From Gastranaerophilus sp944325835 (GTDB lineage Bacteria > Cyanobacteriota > Vampirovibrionia > Gastranaerophilales > Gastranaerophilaceae), in NCBI GenBank assembly GCA_963931575.1, contig OZ007029.1, positions 1,860,001-1,924,000 of the forward strand: a stretch of 64,000 bases of DNA, in the 5' to 3' direction. Below, in pieces: positions 17,207 through 26,103 of this stretch; within the stretch, counting starts at the first letter, position 1, and the number at the start of each line of letters is the position of its first letter. The position numbers and the translations under genes were made by a program. A model generated the notes under the pieces. That model was not told where the DNA came from. It did not search any database and saw only the letters and a list, made by a program, of their open reading frames with translations.

Positions 17207-18700
17207 GTGCAAACACACGAATCAAACTCATCAATTAACCAGATCAGACAAACAAGAATCCAAAAGCTTACGGATCTCGCTGACAAAGGGGTCAACCCGT
17301 ATCCGTATTCTTTCAACAAAACTATAAGCGCCAAAGCTTTGCAGGAAAAATATGCACAGCTTGAACCGGGCGAAGAAACAAATGATGTTTATTCCGTTGC
17401 AGGACGTGTTATGGCAATCCGTAATACAGGCATGTTTATTGATCTTCAGGATGACAGCGGAAAAATCCAGATTTTCTCTCATAAAGAAAATGTTCCGGAA
17501 GAACAAATGAAGGTCTTAAAACTTATTGATATCGGTGATATCGTAGGTTTTACCGGTACAATCAGAAGAACTCCGCGCGGAGAACTTTCGGTCAAAACAA
17601 CTGACCTGAAACTTTTATCAAAAACACTTCTTCCGCTTCCTGAAAAACATCACGGCTTAACGGACGTTGAAATCCGTTATCGCCAGAGATATGTTGACTT
17701 AATCATGAACGAAGAAGTCAGAGAAACTTTCAGAAAAAGAAGTTTGATTATCCAAAAAATCAGAGAATACTTAACTTCCCGCGGCTTTTTGGAGGTTGAA
17801 ACCCCGATGCTTCACCCGCAGGCCGGCGGCGCAAACGCAAGACCGTTTATTACTCACCATAACACGCTTGATATGGATATGTATCTGAGAATTGCTCCGG
17901 AACTTTATCTGAAAAGACTTATGGTCGGCGGTTTGAGCGAAAAAATCTTTGAAATTAACAGAAGTTTCAGAAACGAAGGTATTGACACGCGTCACAACCC
18001 TGAGTTTACAATGATGGAACTTTATCAGGCTTACGTTGACTATAACGAAATGATGAAACTTACTGAAAATCTTATCAGCACAGTTTGTCAGGAGGTCAAC
18101 GGCACCATGAAGATTAAATACGGCGAACACGAAATCGACCTTACACCGCCGTGGGACAGAAAAACCATGATTGGCGCAATCAAGGAAAAAACCGGCATTG
18201 ATTTTGCGGAATGCTTTACGGTTGAAGATGCAAAAGCTAAAGCAAAATCTCTCGGCATTAACCCTGATGAGTGCGAAAACTGGGGACAGGTTCTTGATTT
18301 AATCTTTGAAGAAAAGGTTGAACCGGGCTTGATTCAGCCTGTCCACATTATTGATTATCCGCGTGATATTTCGCCGCTTGCAAAAGTTCACCGTGATAAC
18401 GACAGATTAACAGAGCGTTTTGAAACCCGCGTTAACGGCTGGGAAATAGCAAATGCGTTTTCTGAACTTACGGACCCGATTGACCAGAGAATGAGATTTG
18501 AAGCACAGGCGCTTGCAAAAGCAAACGGTGACGAAGAAGCCATGACAATAGATGAAGACTTTATCACCGCGCTTGAATACGGTATGCCGCCGGCAGGCGG
18601 ACTCGGTATCGGTATTGACAGAATTGTTATGTTACTGACAAATTCACCGTCAATCCGTGACGTAATCGCATTCCCGACTTTAAAGAAAAAAGAAGGGTAA
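17207..18700 (+). CDS. lysS: Lysyl-tRNA synthetase, class II
   Basis: A 497-residue synthetase. An N-terminal OB-fold anticodon-binding domain (about 60-150) precedes the class II core with motif 2 'SFRNEGIDTRHNPEFTMME' and motif 3 'PPAGGLGIGIDRIVMLL'. It starts with GTG, chosen because AAGGAGA lies 8 nt upstream. It is monocistronic, with its own promoter and terminator. Confidence 0.95.
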   Translation: MQTHESNSSINQIRQTRIQKLTDLADKGVNPYPYSFNKTISAKALQEKYAQLEPGEETNDVYSVAGRVMAIRNTGMFIDLQDDSGKIQIFSHKENVPEEQMKVLKLIDIGDIVGFTGTIRRTPRGELSVKTTDLKLLSKTLLPLPEKHHGLTDVEIRYRQRYVDLIMNEEVRETFRKRSLIIQKIREYLTSRGFLEVETPMLHPQAGGANARPFITHHNTLDMDMYLRIAPELYLKRLMVGGLSEKIFEINRSFRNEGIDTRHNPEFTMMELYQAYVDYNEMMKLTENLISTVCQEVNGTMKIKYGEHEIDLTPPWDRKTMIGAIKEKTGIDFAECFTVEDAKAKAKSLGINPDECENWGQVLDLIFEEKVEPGLIQPVHIIDYPRDISPLAKVHRDNDRLTERFETRVNGWEIANAFSELTDPIDQRMRFEAQALAKANGDEEAMTIDEDFITALEYGMPPAGGLGIGIDRIVMLLTNSPSIRDVIAFPTLKKKEG

Positions 18701-18712
18701 ATATATTAAAAA

Positions 18713-18734
18713 GGGCGGTCGTACGACCGCCTTT
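18713..18734 (+). terminator. Intrinsic terminator after lysS
   Basis: GGCGGTC pairs with GACCGCC around GTAC and is followed by TTTGT. A-rich sequence upstream would extend pairing. Confidence 0.85.
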
Positions 18735-18743
18735 GTATTGCGC

Positions 18744-18772
18744 TTGACATATAATAAAACATGGTACATAAT
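18744..18772 (+). promoter_or_regulatory. Promoter of prepilin A
   Basis: Consensus TTGACA (18744-18749), a 17-bp spacer and CATAAT (18767-18772). It lies about 70 nt upstream of the ATG at 18841. Confidence 0.7.
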
Positions 18773-18780
18773 GAAAAAGT

Positions 18781-18813
18781 GTCGCTGAGCGACATCCACA
18801 ATTAGATAATGGC
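18781..18813 (+). repeat. 33-nt short repeat, copy 1
   Basis: GTCGCTGAGCGACATCCA followed by a TTAG/TAATGGC tail. It recurs with few changes at 63843-63875, across the stop codon of tsaC. TGTCGC-TGA-GCGACA forms a small hairpin. Confidence 0.6.
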
Positions 18814-18865
18814 GAGAAGCCGGAAAGGATAGAAGAATTTATGAAAAAACGAAGTGTAATTATTT

Positions 18866-20305
18866 ATGCAGGGGGGGGGGGGGCCTCTCTTAACAGGGAA
18901 TAGTGCGCAATCTGTACCCGATATGTCATCCCGAATTTATTTCGGGATCTGTCCAACGATACCGGTAGCACGTAATGCAGGTCAGACCCTGAATCAAGTT
19001 CAGGGTGACAAAATTTCGTCATTGCGAGCGGTCGTAGACCGCGTGGCAATCAAGTCAACGTTGGTACTGCGCCTCGCGTTTTCTTGTTCGACTCGCGGAA
19101 AACGTGCCTACGTGCTTTCAGCACTCCGCACTCCGCTCGCTCACGCAAACGCCACCGCTCGCGCTTGCGCGAAAGAGCGCGCCGGCAAAGCCGGTCTTAT
19201 AACGTTACGACAAAACCTACCAACGTATCGGGGAAGTGCCTCAGGCACGCCGCGTCGCGCGCTCGACTCTACACAAGGCAAGCCTTGTTCCGTGGCTCTG
19301 CTCGGCTTGGCCTTTACCATGGCAGAAATTTTATTATCCCTCACAATTATAGGCGTTGTTGCAGCGATTACATTACCAAGCCTTACCGGCAACATCAACG
19401 AGCGCACATGGAACACGCAACGAAAAGCGCTTTATGCAAGATTTTCACAGGCAATTGCCCTGATGCCCGCAATTAACGGTTACGGAACTTATTCAGAAGA
19501 CACGGATTCTGCCGGTTCCGCGTCGGTAACGGATACCGTTGCTGAAACCTTTGTTACGGCAGGACTTTCAAAAGTCCTAAAAATTAATAATATTTGCTCC
19601 TATGACAAATTATCTGATTGCGGCCTGCCTGATAAAATTACCACGCTTGCCGGAAGCACTCTGGATTCGTTCCCGAATACTTTTAAAAAGTTGAATTCCC
19701 AGCTTGTAGATATTTCCGGCATGGCATATTGCGGTGTTACGTATTCTTATAATCAATATGATACAAAAGCCGCCGCGTTTGAAACAGCCAATGGTGAAAG
19801 CATTGCGGTTTATTATAATCCGCTTTGCCAGCCGGATTTGAAATCAAATATTGCCTGGGATGCAACACAGGTAAGGTTATGTGCAAACTTTATATATGAT
19901 TTAAACGGTAAAAAAGGGCCTAATACTTACGGAAAAGATATTGGAACGATTTCTGTATTTTATCCGACTGATAGCGTTGTCGTTGCTCCGCTGGCTTACG
20001 CAAGAGATTCTGCGTCGGCTCCTCAAAAGCCTTCTTCTGACGGAACACTCAGCGCTGCAGAGGTTTGTACGCAGCAGGACAGCCAGTATCGCTTGCCGAA
20101 TAAGGATGAAGCAGCTGCGCTGTTTGTTAATAAAAATATTATCGGGAATTTGGCGACAAGCAGTACATGGTACTGGACTTCCGGAACTGCAATTGATTCA
20201 AGTGGCAAAACCGTCGGTTGGATGCAGTCTATGCTTTCGGGAGCAAGGTTATATCGAGCTGAGCGGAATGCTCTCGGCCCAATTCGTTGTGTTAAACGTG
20301 ATTGA
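18866..20305 (+). CDS. Prepilin-like protein A with poly-G leader
   Basis: The prepilin core starts at about 19313 ('AFTMAEILLSLTIIGVVAA'), with Glu at +5 and a hydrophobic helix. The pseudopilin globular region is followed by a C-terminal domain ('YRLPNKDEAAALF ... PIRCVKR') resembling the DUF1566/lectin-like Lcl fold. It is likely a surface or type IV pilus/T2SS-like subunit. The frame extends upstream to 18866 through a 13-G tract and repeat-derived sequence. The start with a good Shine-Dalgarno sequence (AAAGGATAG) is the ATG at 18841. With 13 G that start reads into a stop at 18901, and losing one G or gaining two would fuse it to the prepilin frame. Expression may therefore be phase-variable. 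Confidence 0.75.
   Translation: MQGGGGPLLTGNSAQSVPDMSSRIYFGICPTIPVARNAGQTLNQVQGDKISSLRAVVDRVAIKSTLVLRLAFSCSTRGKRAYVLSALRTPLAHANATARACAKERAGKAGLITLRQNLPTYRGSASGTPRRALDSTQGKPCSVALLGLAFTMAEILLSLTIIGVVAAITLPSLTGNINERTWNTQRKALYARFSQAIALMPAINGYGTYSEDTDSAGSASVTDTVAETFVTAGLSKVLKINNICSYDKLSDCGLPDKITTLAGSTLDSFPNTFKKLNSQLVDISGMAYCGVTYSYNQYDTKAAAFETANGESIAVYYNPLCQPDLKSNIAWDATQVRLCANFIYDLNGKKGPNTYGKDIGTISVFYPTDSVVVAPLAYARDSASAPQKPSSDGTLSAAEVCTQQDSQYRLPNKDEAAALFVNKNIIGNLATSSTWYWTSGTAIDSSGKTVGWMQSMLSGARLYRAERNALGPIRCVKRD
18871..18883 (+). repeat. Poly-G tract (13 G) in prepilin A leader
   Basis: Thirteen consecutive G, ten codons after the ATG at 18841. Tracts of this length slip readily during replication. 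The current length puts the ribosome-binding-site-linked start out of frame with the prepilin. Confidence 0.85.
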
Positions 20306-20310
20306 TATAA

Positions 20311-20347
20311 AGCGAGCCTCAGGATTTTGCCTGAGGCTCGCTGTTTT
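20311..20347 (+). terminator. Intrinsic terminator after prepilin A
   Basis: A 13-bp perfect stem (AGCGAGCCTCAGG / CCTGAGGCTCGCT) with loop ATTTTG is followed by GTTTTTG. It sits between convergent prepilin A and adhE. Confidence 0.9.
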
Positions 20348-20366
20348 TGTTTGTAGTATATATTAC

Positions 20367-23036
20367 CTACTTAACTTGGTAATCTCTAACAACGCCTTCG
20401 AATGCGTCTAAGTAGATTTGTTTGATGTCTGACATAAGTGGATATGCAGGGTTTGCACCGGTACATTGATCGTCAAATGCCAATTCTACCATTTCGTCTA
20501 ACTTAGCCATGAATTGTTCTTCTGTTACGCCGAAGTCCTTAATTGATTTTGGCAAGTTGATTGCTGTCATCAATTTGTCTACTGCGTTGATTAACAATTC
20601 AACTTTTTCGTCATCGTTCTTACCGCCCAATCCTAATTCATCAGCGATTTGACCATATTTAGCCTTCGCGTTAGGGAATTTGTATTGAGGGAAGATACAT
20701 TGTTTTTTAGGGCAATCAGTTGAGTTGTATTTGATTACCTGTCTGATTAACAATGCGTTAGCAACACCGTGCGGAACGTGGAACATTGCACCGAGTTTGT
20801 GAGCCATAGAGTGGCACAGACCTAAGAATGAGTTTGCAAATGCCATACCTGCAATTGTTGCAGCGTAGTGCATTTTTTCTCTTGCCATAGGATCGTTTGC
20901 ACCTTCAGTGTATGAACGTTCGAGGTATCTGAATACTAACTTAGTTGCTTCAAGTGCGTTTGAATTAGTGAAGTTTGTAGCCATTGCTGAAACGTAAGCT
21001 TCGATAGCGTGGACAAGTGCGTCGATACCTGATGCGCTTGTTAAGCCTTTTGGCATACCGTCAACAAAGTTAGGGTCAACAATTGCCATGTTCGGAGTCA
21101 ATGCATAATCTGCAATTGCGTATTTAACACCTGATTGGTCATCTGTGATGATAGCAAACGGTGTAACTTCAGAACCTGTACCTGATGTTGTAGGAACTGC
21201 AACCATTGTTGCTTTTTTACCCAATTCAGGGATAGAGCAGATTCTTTTTCTGATATCCATAAATCTCATAGAGATATCTTCAAATACAGTGTCAGGTTGT
21301 TCGTACATTAACCACATAATCTTAGCTGCGTCCATTGGAGAACCGCCGCCCAGAGAGATGATTACATCAGGTTCAAACGGTTTCAATACAGCCATTGCCT
21401 GGTTGATTGTAGATAATGTAGGATCCGGTTTAACGTCAAAGAAGATTTGGTATTCGCAGCCGATTTCTTCTAAAACATTAGTGATTTTATTAACAGCACC
21501 GGAGTTGAAAAGGAAGCTGTCTGTTACGATAAATGCACGTTTTTTACCTTTAAGTTCACGAAGAGCCAGGTCAATAGCGCCTCTTTTGAAGTAAACTTTA
21601 GGTGGAACCTTAAACCATAACATATTTTCTCTCCTTTCCGCTACTGTTTTGTAGTTCAATAAGTTTTCAACGCCGACGTTACCGCTAACAGCGTTACCAC
21701 CCCAAGAACCGCAGCCAAGAGTTAATGACGGTTCAAGTTTGAAGTTATAAAGGTCACCGATACCGCCTTGAGATGATGGTGAGTTAATTAACAATCTGCA
21801 AGTAGGCATTTTTTCTGCGTAGAAGTTGATTCTATCTTTAGAACGTTCATCGGTGTAAAGAACGGAAGTGTGACCTGCGCCGCCTTTGATAACAAGTTCG
21901 TAAGCCATTTCAGCAGCTTCATCAAAATCTTTAGCTCTGTACATAGCCAACACAGGTGATAATTTTTCTCTTGAGAACGGATCTTCCCAATCAACAGCCG
22001 GTCTTTCAGCGATTAAAACTTTTGCGTTAGGGTTAACTTCAAAACCAGCCAGTTGAGCGATTCTGTAAGCGCTTTGACCAACGATGTCAGGGTGTGCAGT
22101 ACCGCGTTTAGGGTCGATGATAGGTAAATCAACCAATTTCTTTTGTTCTTTTTCATCAAGGAGGTGAGCGCCTCTGTATGCGAACTCATTTCTAACTTGA
22201 TCGTAAACGCTGTCAACAACAACAACAGATTGTTCTGAAGCACAAATCATACCGTTATCAAAAGTTTTTGACATAAGGATTGAAGAAACAGCCATTTTGA
22301 TATCAGCGGTTTCGTCAATAACCGCAGGGGTGTTACCCGGGCCAACGCCTAATGCAGGGTTGCCTGAAGAGTAAGCAGCTTTAACCATACCAGGGCCGCC
22401 TGTTGCTAAGATACAATCAATGTGAGGGTGTTTCATCAATTGGCTTGAAAGTTCAATTGTCGGAACATCAATCCATCCGATGATATCGTTAGGAGCACCA
22501 GCTTTAACAGCAGCTTCAAGAACTAATTTAGCAGCAGCGATTGTGCAGTTTTTAGCTCTAGGGTGCGGTGAAAAGATGATTGCGTTTCTTGTTTTCAAAG
22601 CGATTAAAGATTTGAAAATCGCAGTTGAAGTCGGGTTAGTTGTAGGAACGATACCTGCAATAACGCCGAGAGGTTCTGCAACGATTTTAGTACCGTTGAT
22701 TTTATCTTCTTTAATGATGCCGCAAGTTTTAGCGTTTTTGTGTTTGTTGTAAATGTATTCTGAAGCGAAGTGGTTTTTGATAATTTTATCTTCCAGAACG
22801 CCCATACCTGTTTCTTCAACAGCCATTCTTGCAAGCGGAATTCTTGCTTTGTCAGCAGCAGTAGCTGCAGCTTTGAAAATTGCGTCAACTTGTTCTTGAG
22901 AGTAAGTTGCGAAAATCTTTTGAGCTTTTTTAACTCTTTCGATTAATAATTCCAATTTTTCAGCGGAATCAACAACAGAAGAAGTGTTTAAAGCTTTTTC
23001 CAGGTTTTCGACAGTCTTTTGATTTTTTGTTGTCAT
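20367..23036 (-). CDS. adhE: Bifunctional acetaldehyde-CoA / alcohol dehydrogenase AdhE
   Basis: An 889-residue fusion. The N-terminal aldehyde dehydrogenase (1-440) has the nucleophile Cys265 in 'NGMICASEQS'. The C-terminal iron alcohol dehydrogenase (about 455-889) shows 'GGGSPMDAAKIMW' and the metal region 'HAIEAYVS ... GLCHSMAHKLGAMFHVPHG'. It reduces acetyl-CoA to ethanol and regenerates two NAD+, the main fermentative electron sink. The codon choice (many GCA, GTA, CTT-free stretches) differs from its neighbours and suggests high expression. AAAGGAGA precedes the ATG. A Rex-like operator lies in the leader, fitting control by the NADH/NAD+ ratio. Confidence 0.95.
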   Translation of the reverse strand: MTTKNQKTVENLEKALNTSSVVDSAEKLELLIERVKKAQKIFATYSQEQVDAIFKAAATAADKARIPLARMAVEETGMGVLEDKIIKNHFASEYIYNKHKNAKTCGIIKEDKINGTKIVAEPLGVIAGIVPTTNPTSTAIFKSLIALKTRNAIIFSPHPRAKNCTIAAAKLVLEAAVKAGAPNDIIGWIDVPTIELSSQLMKHPHIDCILATGGPGMVKAAYSSGNPALGVGPGNTPAVIDETADIKMAVSSILMSKTFDNGMICASEQSVVVVDSVYDQVRNEFAYRGAHLLDEKEQKKLVDLPIIDPKRGTAHPDIVGQSAYRIAQLAGFEVNPNAKVLIAERPAVDWEDPFSREKLSPVLAMYRAKDFDEAAEMAYELVIKGGAGHTSVLYTDERSKDRINFYAEKMPTCRLLINSPSSQGGIGDLYNFKLEPSLTLGCGSWGGNAVSGNVGVENLLNYKTVAERRENMLWFKVPPKVYFKRGAIDLALRELKGKKRAFIVTDSFLFNSGAVNKITNVLEEIGCEYQIFFDVKPDPTLSTINQAMAVLKPFEPDVIISLGGGSPMDAAKIMWLMYEQPDTVFEDISMRFMDIRKRICSIPELGKKATMVAVPTTSGTGSEVTPFAIITDDQSGVKYAIADYALTPNMAIVDPNFVDGMPKGLTSASGIDALVHAIEAYVSAMATNFTNSNALEATKLVFRYLERSYTEGANDPMAREKMHYAATIAGMAFANSFLGLCHSMAHKLGAMFHVPHGVANALLIRQVIKYNSTDCPKKQCIFPQYKFPNAKAKYGQIADELGLGGKNDDEKVELLINAVDKLMTAINLPKSIKDFGVTEEQFMAKLDEMVELAFDDQCTGANPAYPLMSDIKQIYLDAFEGVVRDYQVK

Positions 23037-23108
23037 AATATGTCTTCTCCTTTTTCAGTACATCGTTTATTCTTCTATTTCGGCGAAAGCCCCTAATCTT
23101 TTGGCTTT

Positions 23109-23132
23109 CAATCGTGAAATAATTCACGATTG
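23109..23132. promoter_or_regulatory. Rex-like operator in the adhE leader
   Basis: CAATCGTGAA-N4-TTCACGATTG is a perfect 10-bp inverted repeat just downstream of the adhE -10 box. It resembles the Rex (redox repressor) site TTGTGAA-N4-TTCACAA. A repressor here would block transcription when NADH is low. The rex gene is not in the window, so this is an inference. The repeat could also form an mRNA hairpin. Confidence 0.55.
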
Positions 23133-23144
23133 CTTTGTACTACT

Positions 23145-23173
23145 ATTGTATCATGAAGAAAAATCGTTTGCAA
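23145..23173 (-). promoter_or_regulatory. Promoter of adhE
   Basis: On the minus strand TTGCAA (23168-23173), 17 bp, TACAAT (23145-23150). Confidence 0.7.
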
Positions 23174-23220
23174 GTGTTATTATGACAATCTTTATCTATT
23201 TTTAATATGTGGTAAAATTA

Positions 23221-23245
23221 AAGCGCTGGCTTATGCTAGCGCCTT
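23221..23245 (-). terminator. Terminator after prepilin B
   Basis: On the minus strand AGGCGCTAGC pairs with GCCAGCGCTT around ATAA, followed by TAATTTT. Confidence 0.7.
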
Positions 23246-23266
23246 GTGTATTTTAGAAAGGATATA

Positions 23267-24319
23267 TTAGCGTTTAACACATCTTACATAATCTGAGTGT
23301 GTTTTTACTATTGTATAATATTTGCCATTTAGAAAGTATACTTTCCACGCTTCGTTAGATGTTGCAACTGTACTTGACCAGAATGCTCCGCTTGTAATAC
23401 CAAGTAATTTATTATTATAAAACATAGCAGTAAGCTCATCACGATTTGGTAGTCTGCTTTCAGAATCTTGTTGTTTACAAGCTTTACCCGCATCAGTTTG
23501 AGTGTGCGTTCCGGTTACATTACTTGTAAGTGGCATTGGCGCTACAACTGTCGGATCTGCTGGATAGAGTGCGCTGATAAAACCAATATCTTTGCCTACA
23601 GTGTTTGGGCCCTTATTACCGTTTAAATCATAAACAAAATTAGCGCACATTTTGGGTTGTGTATAATAATCTCCAGTTTCGTTGAGATATGAAACGCAGT
23701 TCGGATTATAGTAAACCAGTATACTTTCACCATTTTGGGTTTCAAAAGCTGCAGCCTTGATATCTAATGGTATTCCTGCTTCAGAAGTGAATAGGCTATT
23801 AAAACCCCTTAAAGAAGAAATTTCGTTCAACTTGATTATACTTTCGGCATTAAGGGGAGTAATAGTTTCTGGTAGACCGCAATCTTCGAGATGTTCGTTA
23901 TCACAAATATTGTTAATTTTAAGAACTTTGGCAAGGCCATTTGTTACAAAAGTTTCGGCGGCAGTGTCAACAGCATCGTCTGCACCGGAGGAACTTTCTT
24001 CTTTTAGAGTTCCATACCCATTGAGTGCCGGCATTAGCGCAATTGCTTGAGAAAATCTTGCATAAAGCGCTTTTCGCTGAGTGTTCCATGTGCGTTCGTT
24101 AATATTTCCGGTCAAACTCGGTAGTGTTATTGCGGCTACTACTCCGATAATTGTTAATGACAGTAATATTTCCGCCATTGTAAACGCTGACCGTAAGCCG
24201 ACCGACCCATTATGGAACTGGCTCAGCCAATCGGCCATGTTGAATGCGCGACCGCGAGTCAGACCGATTAAGAAAGCGCGTCGACCCGCGCCTGCCATTG
24301 TAAATGCAGTATGTTTCAT
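23267..24319 (-). CDS. Prepilin-like protein B
   Basis: A 350-residue protein from the ATG at 24319, chosen because AAAGGATAGAAATT precedes it. A leader of about 52 residues contains a first 'AFTMAG' and then the functional 'AFTMAEILLSLTIIGVVAA' helix. The globular region includes 'MCANFVYDLNGNKGPNTVGK', shared with the other paralogs. The C-terminal DUF1566/lectin-like end is 'SRLPNRDELTAMF ... WSSTVAT ... YVRCVKR'. The first 60 residues of the core are identical to prepilin C although most third codon positions differ. No poly-G tract. Likely exported and processed by a prepilin peptidase. Confidence 0.8.
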   Translation of the reverse strand: MKHTAFTMAGAGRRAFLIGLTRGRAFNMADWLSQFHNGSVGLRSAFTMAEILLSLTIIGVVAAITLPSLTGNINERTWNTQRKALYARFSQAIALMPALNGYGTLKEESSSGADDAVDTAAETFVTNGLAKVLKINNICDNEHLEDCGLPETITPLNAESIIKLNEISSLRGFNSLFTSEAGIPLDIKAAAFETQNGESILVYYNPNCVSYLNETGDYYTQPKMCANFVYDLNGNKGPNTVGKDIGFISALYPADPTVVAPMPLTSNVTGTHTQTDAGKACKQQDSESRLPNRDELTAMFYNNKLLGITSGAFWSSTVATSNEAWKVYFLNGKYYTIVKTHSDYVRCVKR

Positions 24320-24443
24320 AATTTCTATCCTTTCTATAGTATAAGTATACCGCATTGTATTCAAAAAGTAAATACATTATGTATTATAAAATTAAATATA
24401 TATTTAGCACCCCGAAAAGAATACAATAAAAAGAGGTGTTATA

Positions 24444-24608
24444 ATGATTGAATTCAAACCGGTTAAATCTGAAAAGACTGTTATAAGTATTAGGATTGAT
24501 TCCAATACGCTCAAGGAAATTGACGAATTATCAGGCAAAACTGATATCAGCCGTAATGAGCTGATTGTTCAATGTATAGATTTTGCACTAAAGCATTTAA
24601 AGCAGTGA
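24444..24608 (+). CDS. Small ribbon-helix-helix (CopG-like) protein
   Basis: A 54-residue protein beginning MIEFKPVKSEKTVISIRID. A basic beta strand ('KTVISIRID') is followed by two helices ('TLKEIDELSG' and 'SRNELIVQCIDFALKHL'), the CopG/Arc DNA-binding fold. AAGAGGTG precedes the ATG by 6 nt. It overlaps the rnhB stop by 12 nt in a convergent arrangement. No toxin partner is adjacent. It may be a free-standing repressor, perhaps of prepilin B, whose promoter lies just upstream; that link is only positional. Confidence 0.7.
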   Translation: MIEFKPVKSEKTVISIRIDSNTLKEIDELSGKTDISRNELIVQCIDFALKHLKQ

Positions 24609-25247
24609 TAGTTGTTTGTTGAAGTGTTTTTGCAGGAAGGATGCACGGTGGTATTTGGTGAGGCCGTATTTGTCGATTGCCGCAAGATGTTCTTCTGATA
24701 GATAGCCGGCGTTCGATTTCCAGTTGTATTGCGGGAATTCTGCGTCAAGTTTTTCCATATAACGGTCGCGCGAAACTTTTGCCAGAATACTTGCCGCCGC
24801 AATTGAGGCAGATTTCCCGTCACCTTTTATTATAAATTTTTGGGGGTAAATATAGTCTTTGATTAATTTATTGCCGTCCACAAGTGTAAGAATTTCTTTT
24901 TTCTCCTCTGCGTTCAAGCCCAGTTTTGCAATAACGGCTTCGCAGGTAAGTTTCATTCCCTTAAGAGAGGCGTTTAAAATATTGATACGCTCTATTTCAT
25001 CAACTTCTATGTTTATTATGGAATTAACGGTATTTTCTTTTACTATGTCATAGAGAGATTCGCGTTTTTTGCGGGTAAGTTTTTTTGAATCGTTCAGGTT
25101 CGCAAGTTCTTTTATTAGGGTTTCGGTTTTCTCGCGGAAGCAGGCGCAAGCCACAAAAACCCCGCCTGCCGCAGGCCCTCTTCCTGCCTCGTCAGTTCCG
25201 ATAACTATTTTCCCAAAACTTTCGTCAAAATTAAATAATTCACTCAT
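24597..25247 (-). CDS. rnhB: Ribonuclease HII
   Basis: A 216-residue enzyme that cuts RNA in RNA-DNA hybrids and removes misincorporated ribonucleotides. The signature 'GTDEAGRGPAAGG' holds Asp19 and Glu20, and 'NDSKKLTRKKRE' follows. It overlaps rbgA by 8 nt as the last gene of the conserved rplS-rbgA-rnhB operon. Confidence 0.94.
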   Translation of the reverse strand: MSELFNFDESFGKIVIGTDEAGRGPAAGGVFVACACFREKTETLIKELANLNDSKKLTRKKRESLYDIVKENTVNSIINIEVDEIERINILNASLKGMKLTCEAVIAKLGLNAEEKKEILTLVDGNKLIKDYIYPQKFIIKGDGKSASIAAASILAKVSRDRYMEKLDAEFPQYNWKSNAGYLSEEHLAAIDKYGLTKYHRASFLQKHFNKQLSLL

Positions 25248-26103
25248 CTTGCGGCTCCAATGTGTCGAGGATAAATTTCCCTATTTTTCCCTCGCGGAAG
25301 TCGCGCAGGATGTAAACAGAGGTTCGCTCCGTGTCAGGCTGACCCTTTGAGGTAATCCAGTTGCGTGCAAGCGCAAGATTTTCTATGCTCAACTCGCCCT
25401 GCGGATAGTTGTAGTACTCGCGGGTTTGGGTTTCGTATTTATTTTCAAGCATTGAAAGAAGTTCGCGTGCCACGATTTCGTTAGAGTAGGCGTGTTCGCT
25501 GACAGAGTTTACAAACGCAAGTTTGCGTGCGCGTTCCTGATCCTCCTGCTTCATAGGGATAATTCCCGGAGTGTCGAGAAGTTCAAGCTGCGGGTTAATC
25601 CTGACCCACTGCTGCTGGCGGGTAACGCCTGCTTTTGCGCCGATTTTGGTTTTGGAGGAACGGGTAAGTTTATTAATAATGCTTGACTTACCCACGTTTG
25701 GCATTCCGACAACCATAACGCGGGCAGGGCGGCGCAGAAGCCCCTTTGCCATTAGCGCCTGAATTCGCGGCTCTGATAGCTCAATAACTTTTTTGACAAT
25801 CTGGTTTAAGTCTTTGGAATTTTTTGCATCAGTCGTCAAAACAGGGCAGCCGGTTTGTTCCTCAAGTATGGAAATCCATTTTTTCAGTTCGGCTCTGTCG
25901 GTTAAATCCGCTTTATTGAGCAATATTAAACGGGGCTTTTCACCTAAAAGCCCCGTTATATTTTCATAACAACTTGACAGAGGTAAACGGGCGTCTAGTA
26001 CTTCTATCACTGCGTCTACGAGCGAAAGCTGTTCTTTTAGCTTACGTTCGGCTTTTGCAATATGCCCCGGATACCAGTGTATGTGTAACTTATCTTTTTT
26101 CAA
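25240..26103 (-). CDS. rbgA: Ribosome biogenesis GTPase RbgA/YlqF
   Basis: A 287-residue circularly permuted GTPase: G4 'NKAD' (63-66) comes before G1 'GMPNVGKS' (133-140) and G3 'DTPG' (177-180). The N-terminal 'HWYPGHIAKAERKL' is the family signature. It acts in late assembly of the 50S subunit, consistent with its overlap (14 nt) with rplS. Confidence 0.93.
   Translation of the reverse strand: MKKDKLHIHWYPGHIAKAERKLKEQLSLVDAVIEVLDARLPLSSCYENITGLLGEKPRLILLNKADLTDRAELKKWISILEEQTGCPVLTTDAKNSKDLNQIVKKVIELSEPRIQALMAKGLLRRPARVMVVGMPNVGKSSIINKLTRSSKTKIGAKAGVTRQQQWVRINPQLELLDTPGIIPMKQEDQERARKLAFVNSVSEHAYSNEIVARELLSMLENKYETQTREYYNYPQGELSIENLALARNWITSKGQPDTERTSVYILRDFREGKIGKFILDTLEPQDE

Noticed and set aside
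18904..19312. N-terminal 130 residues of the long prepilin A frame as a protein domain
   Set aside because: The stretch is translated repeat sequence (inverted repeats, Arg/Ala-rich) and not conserved in other prepilins.
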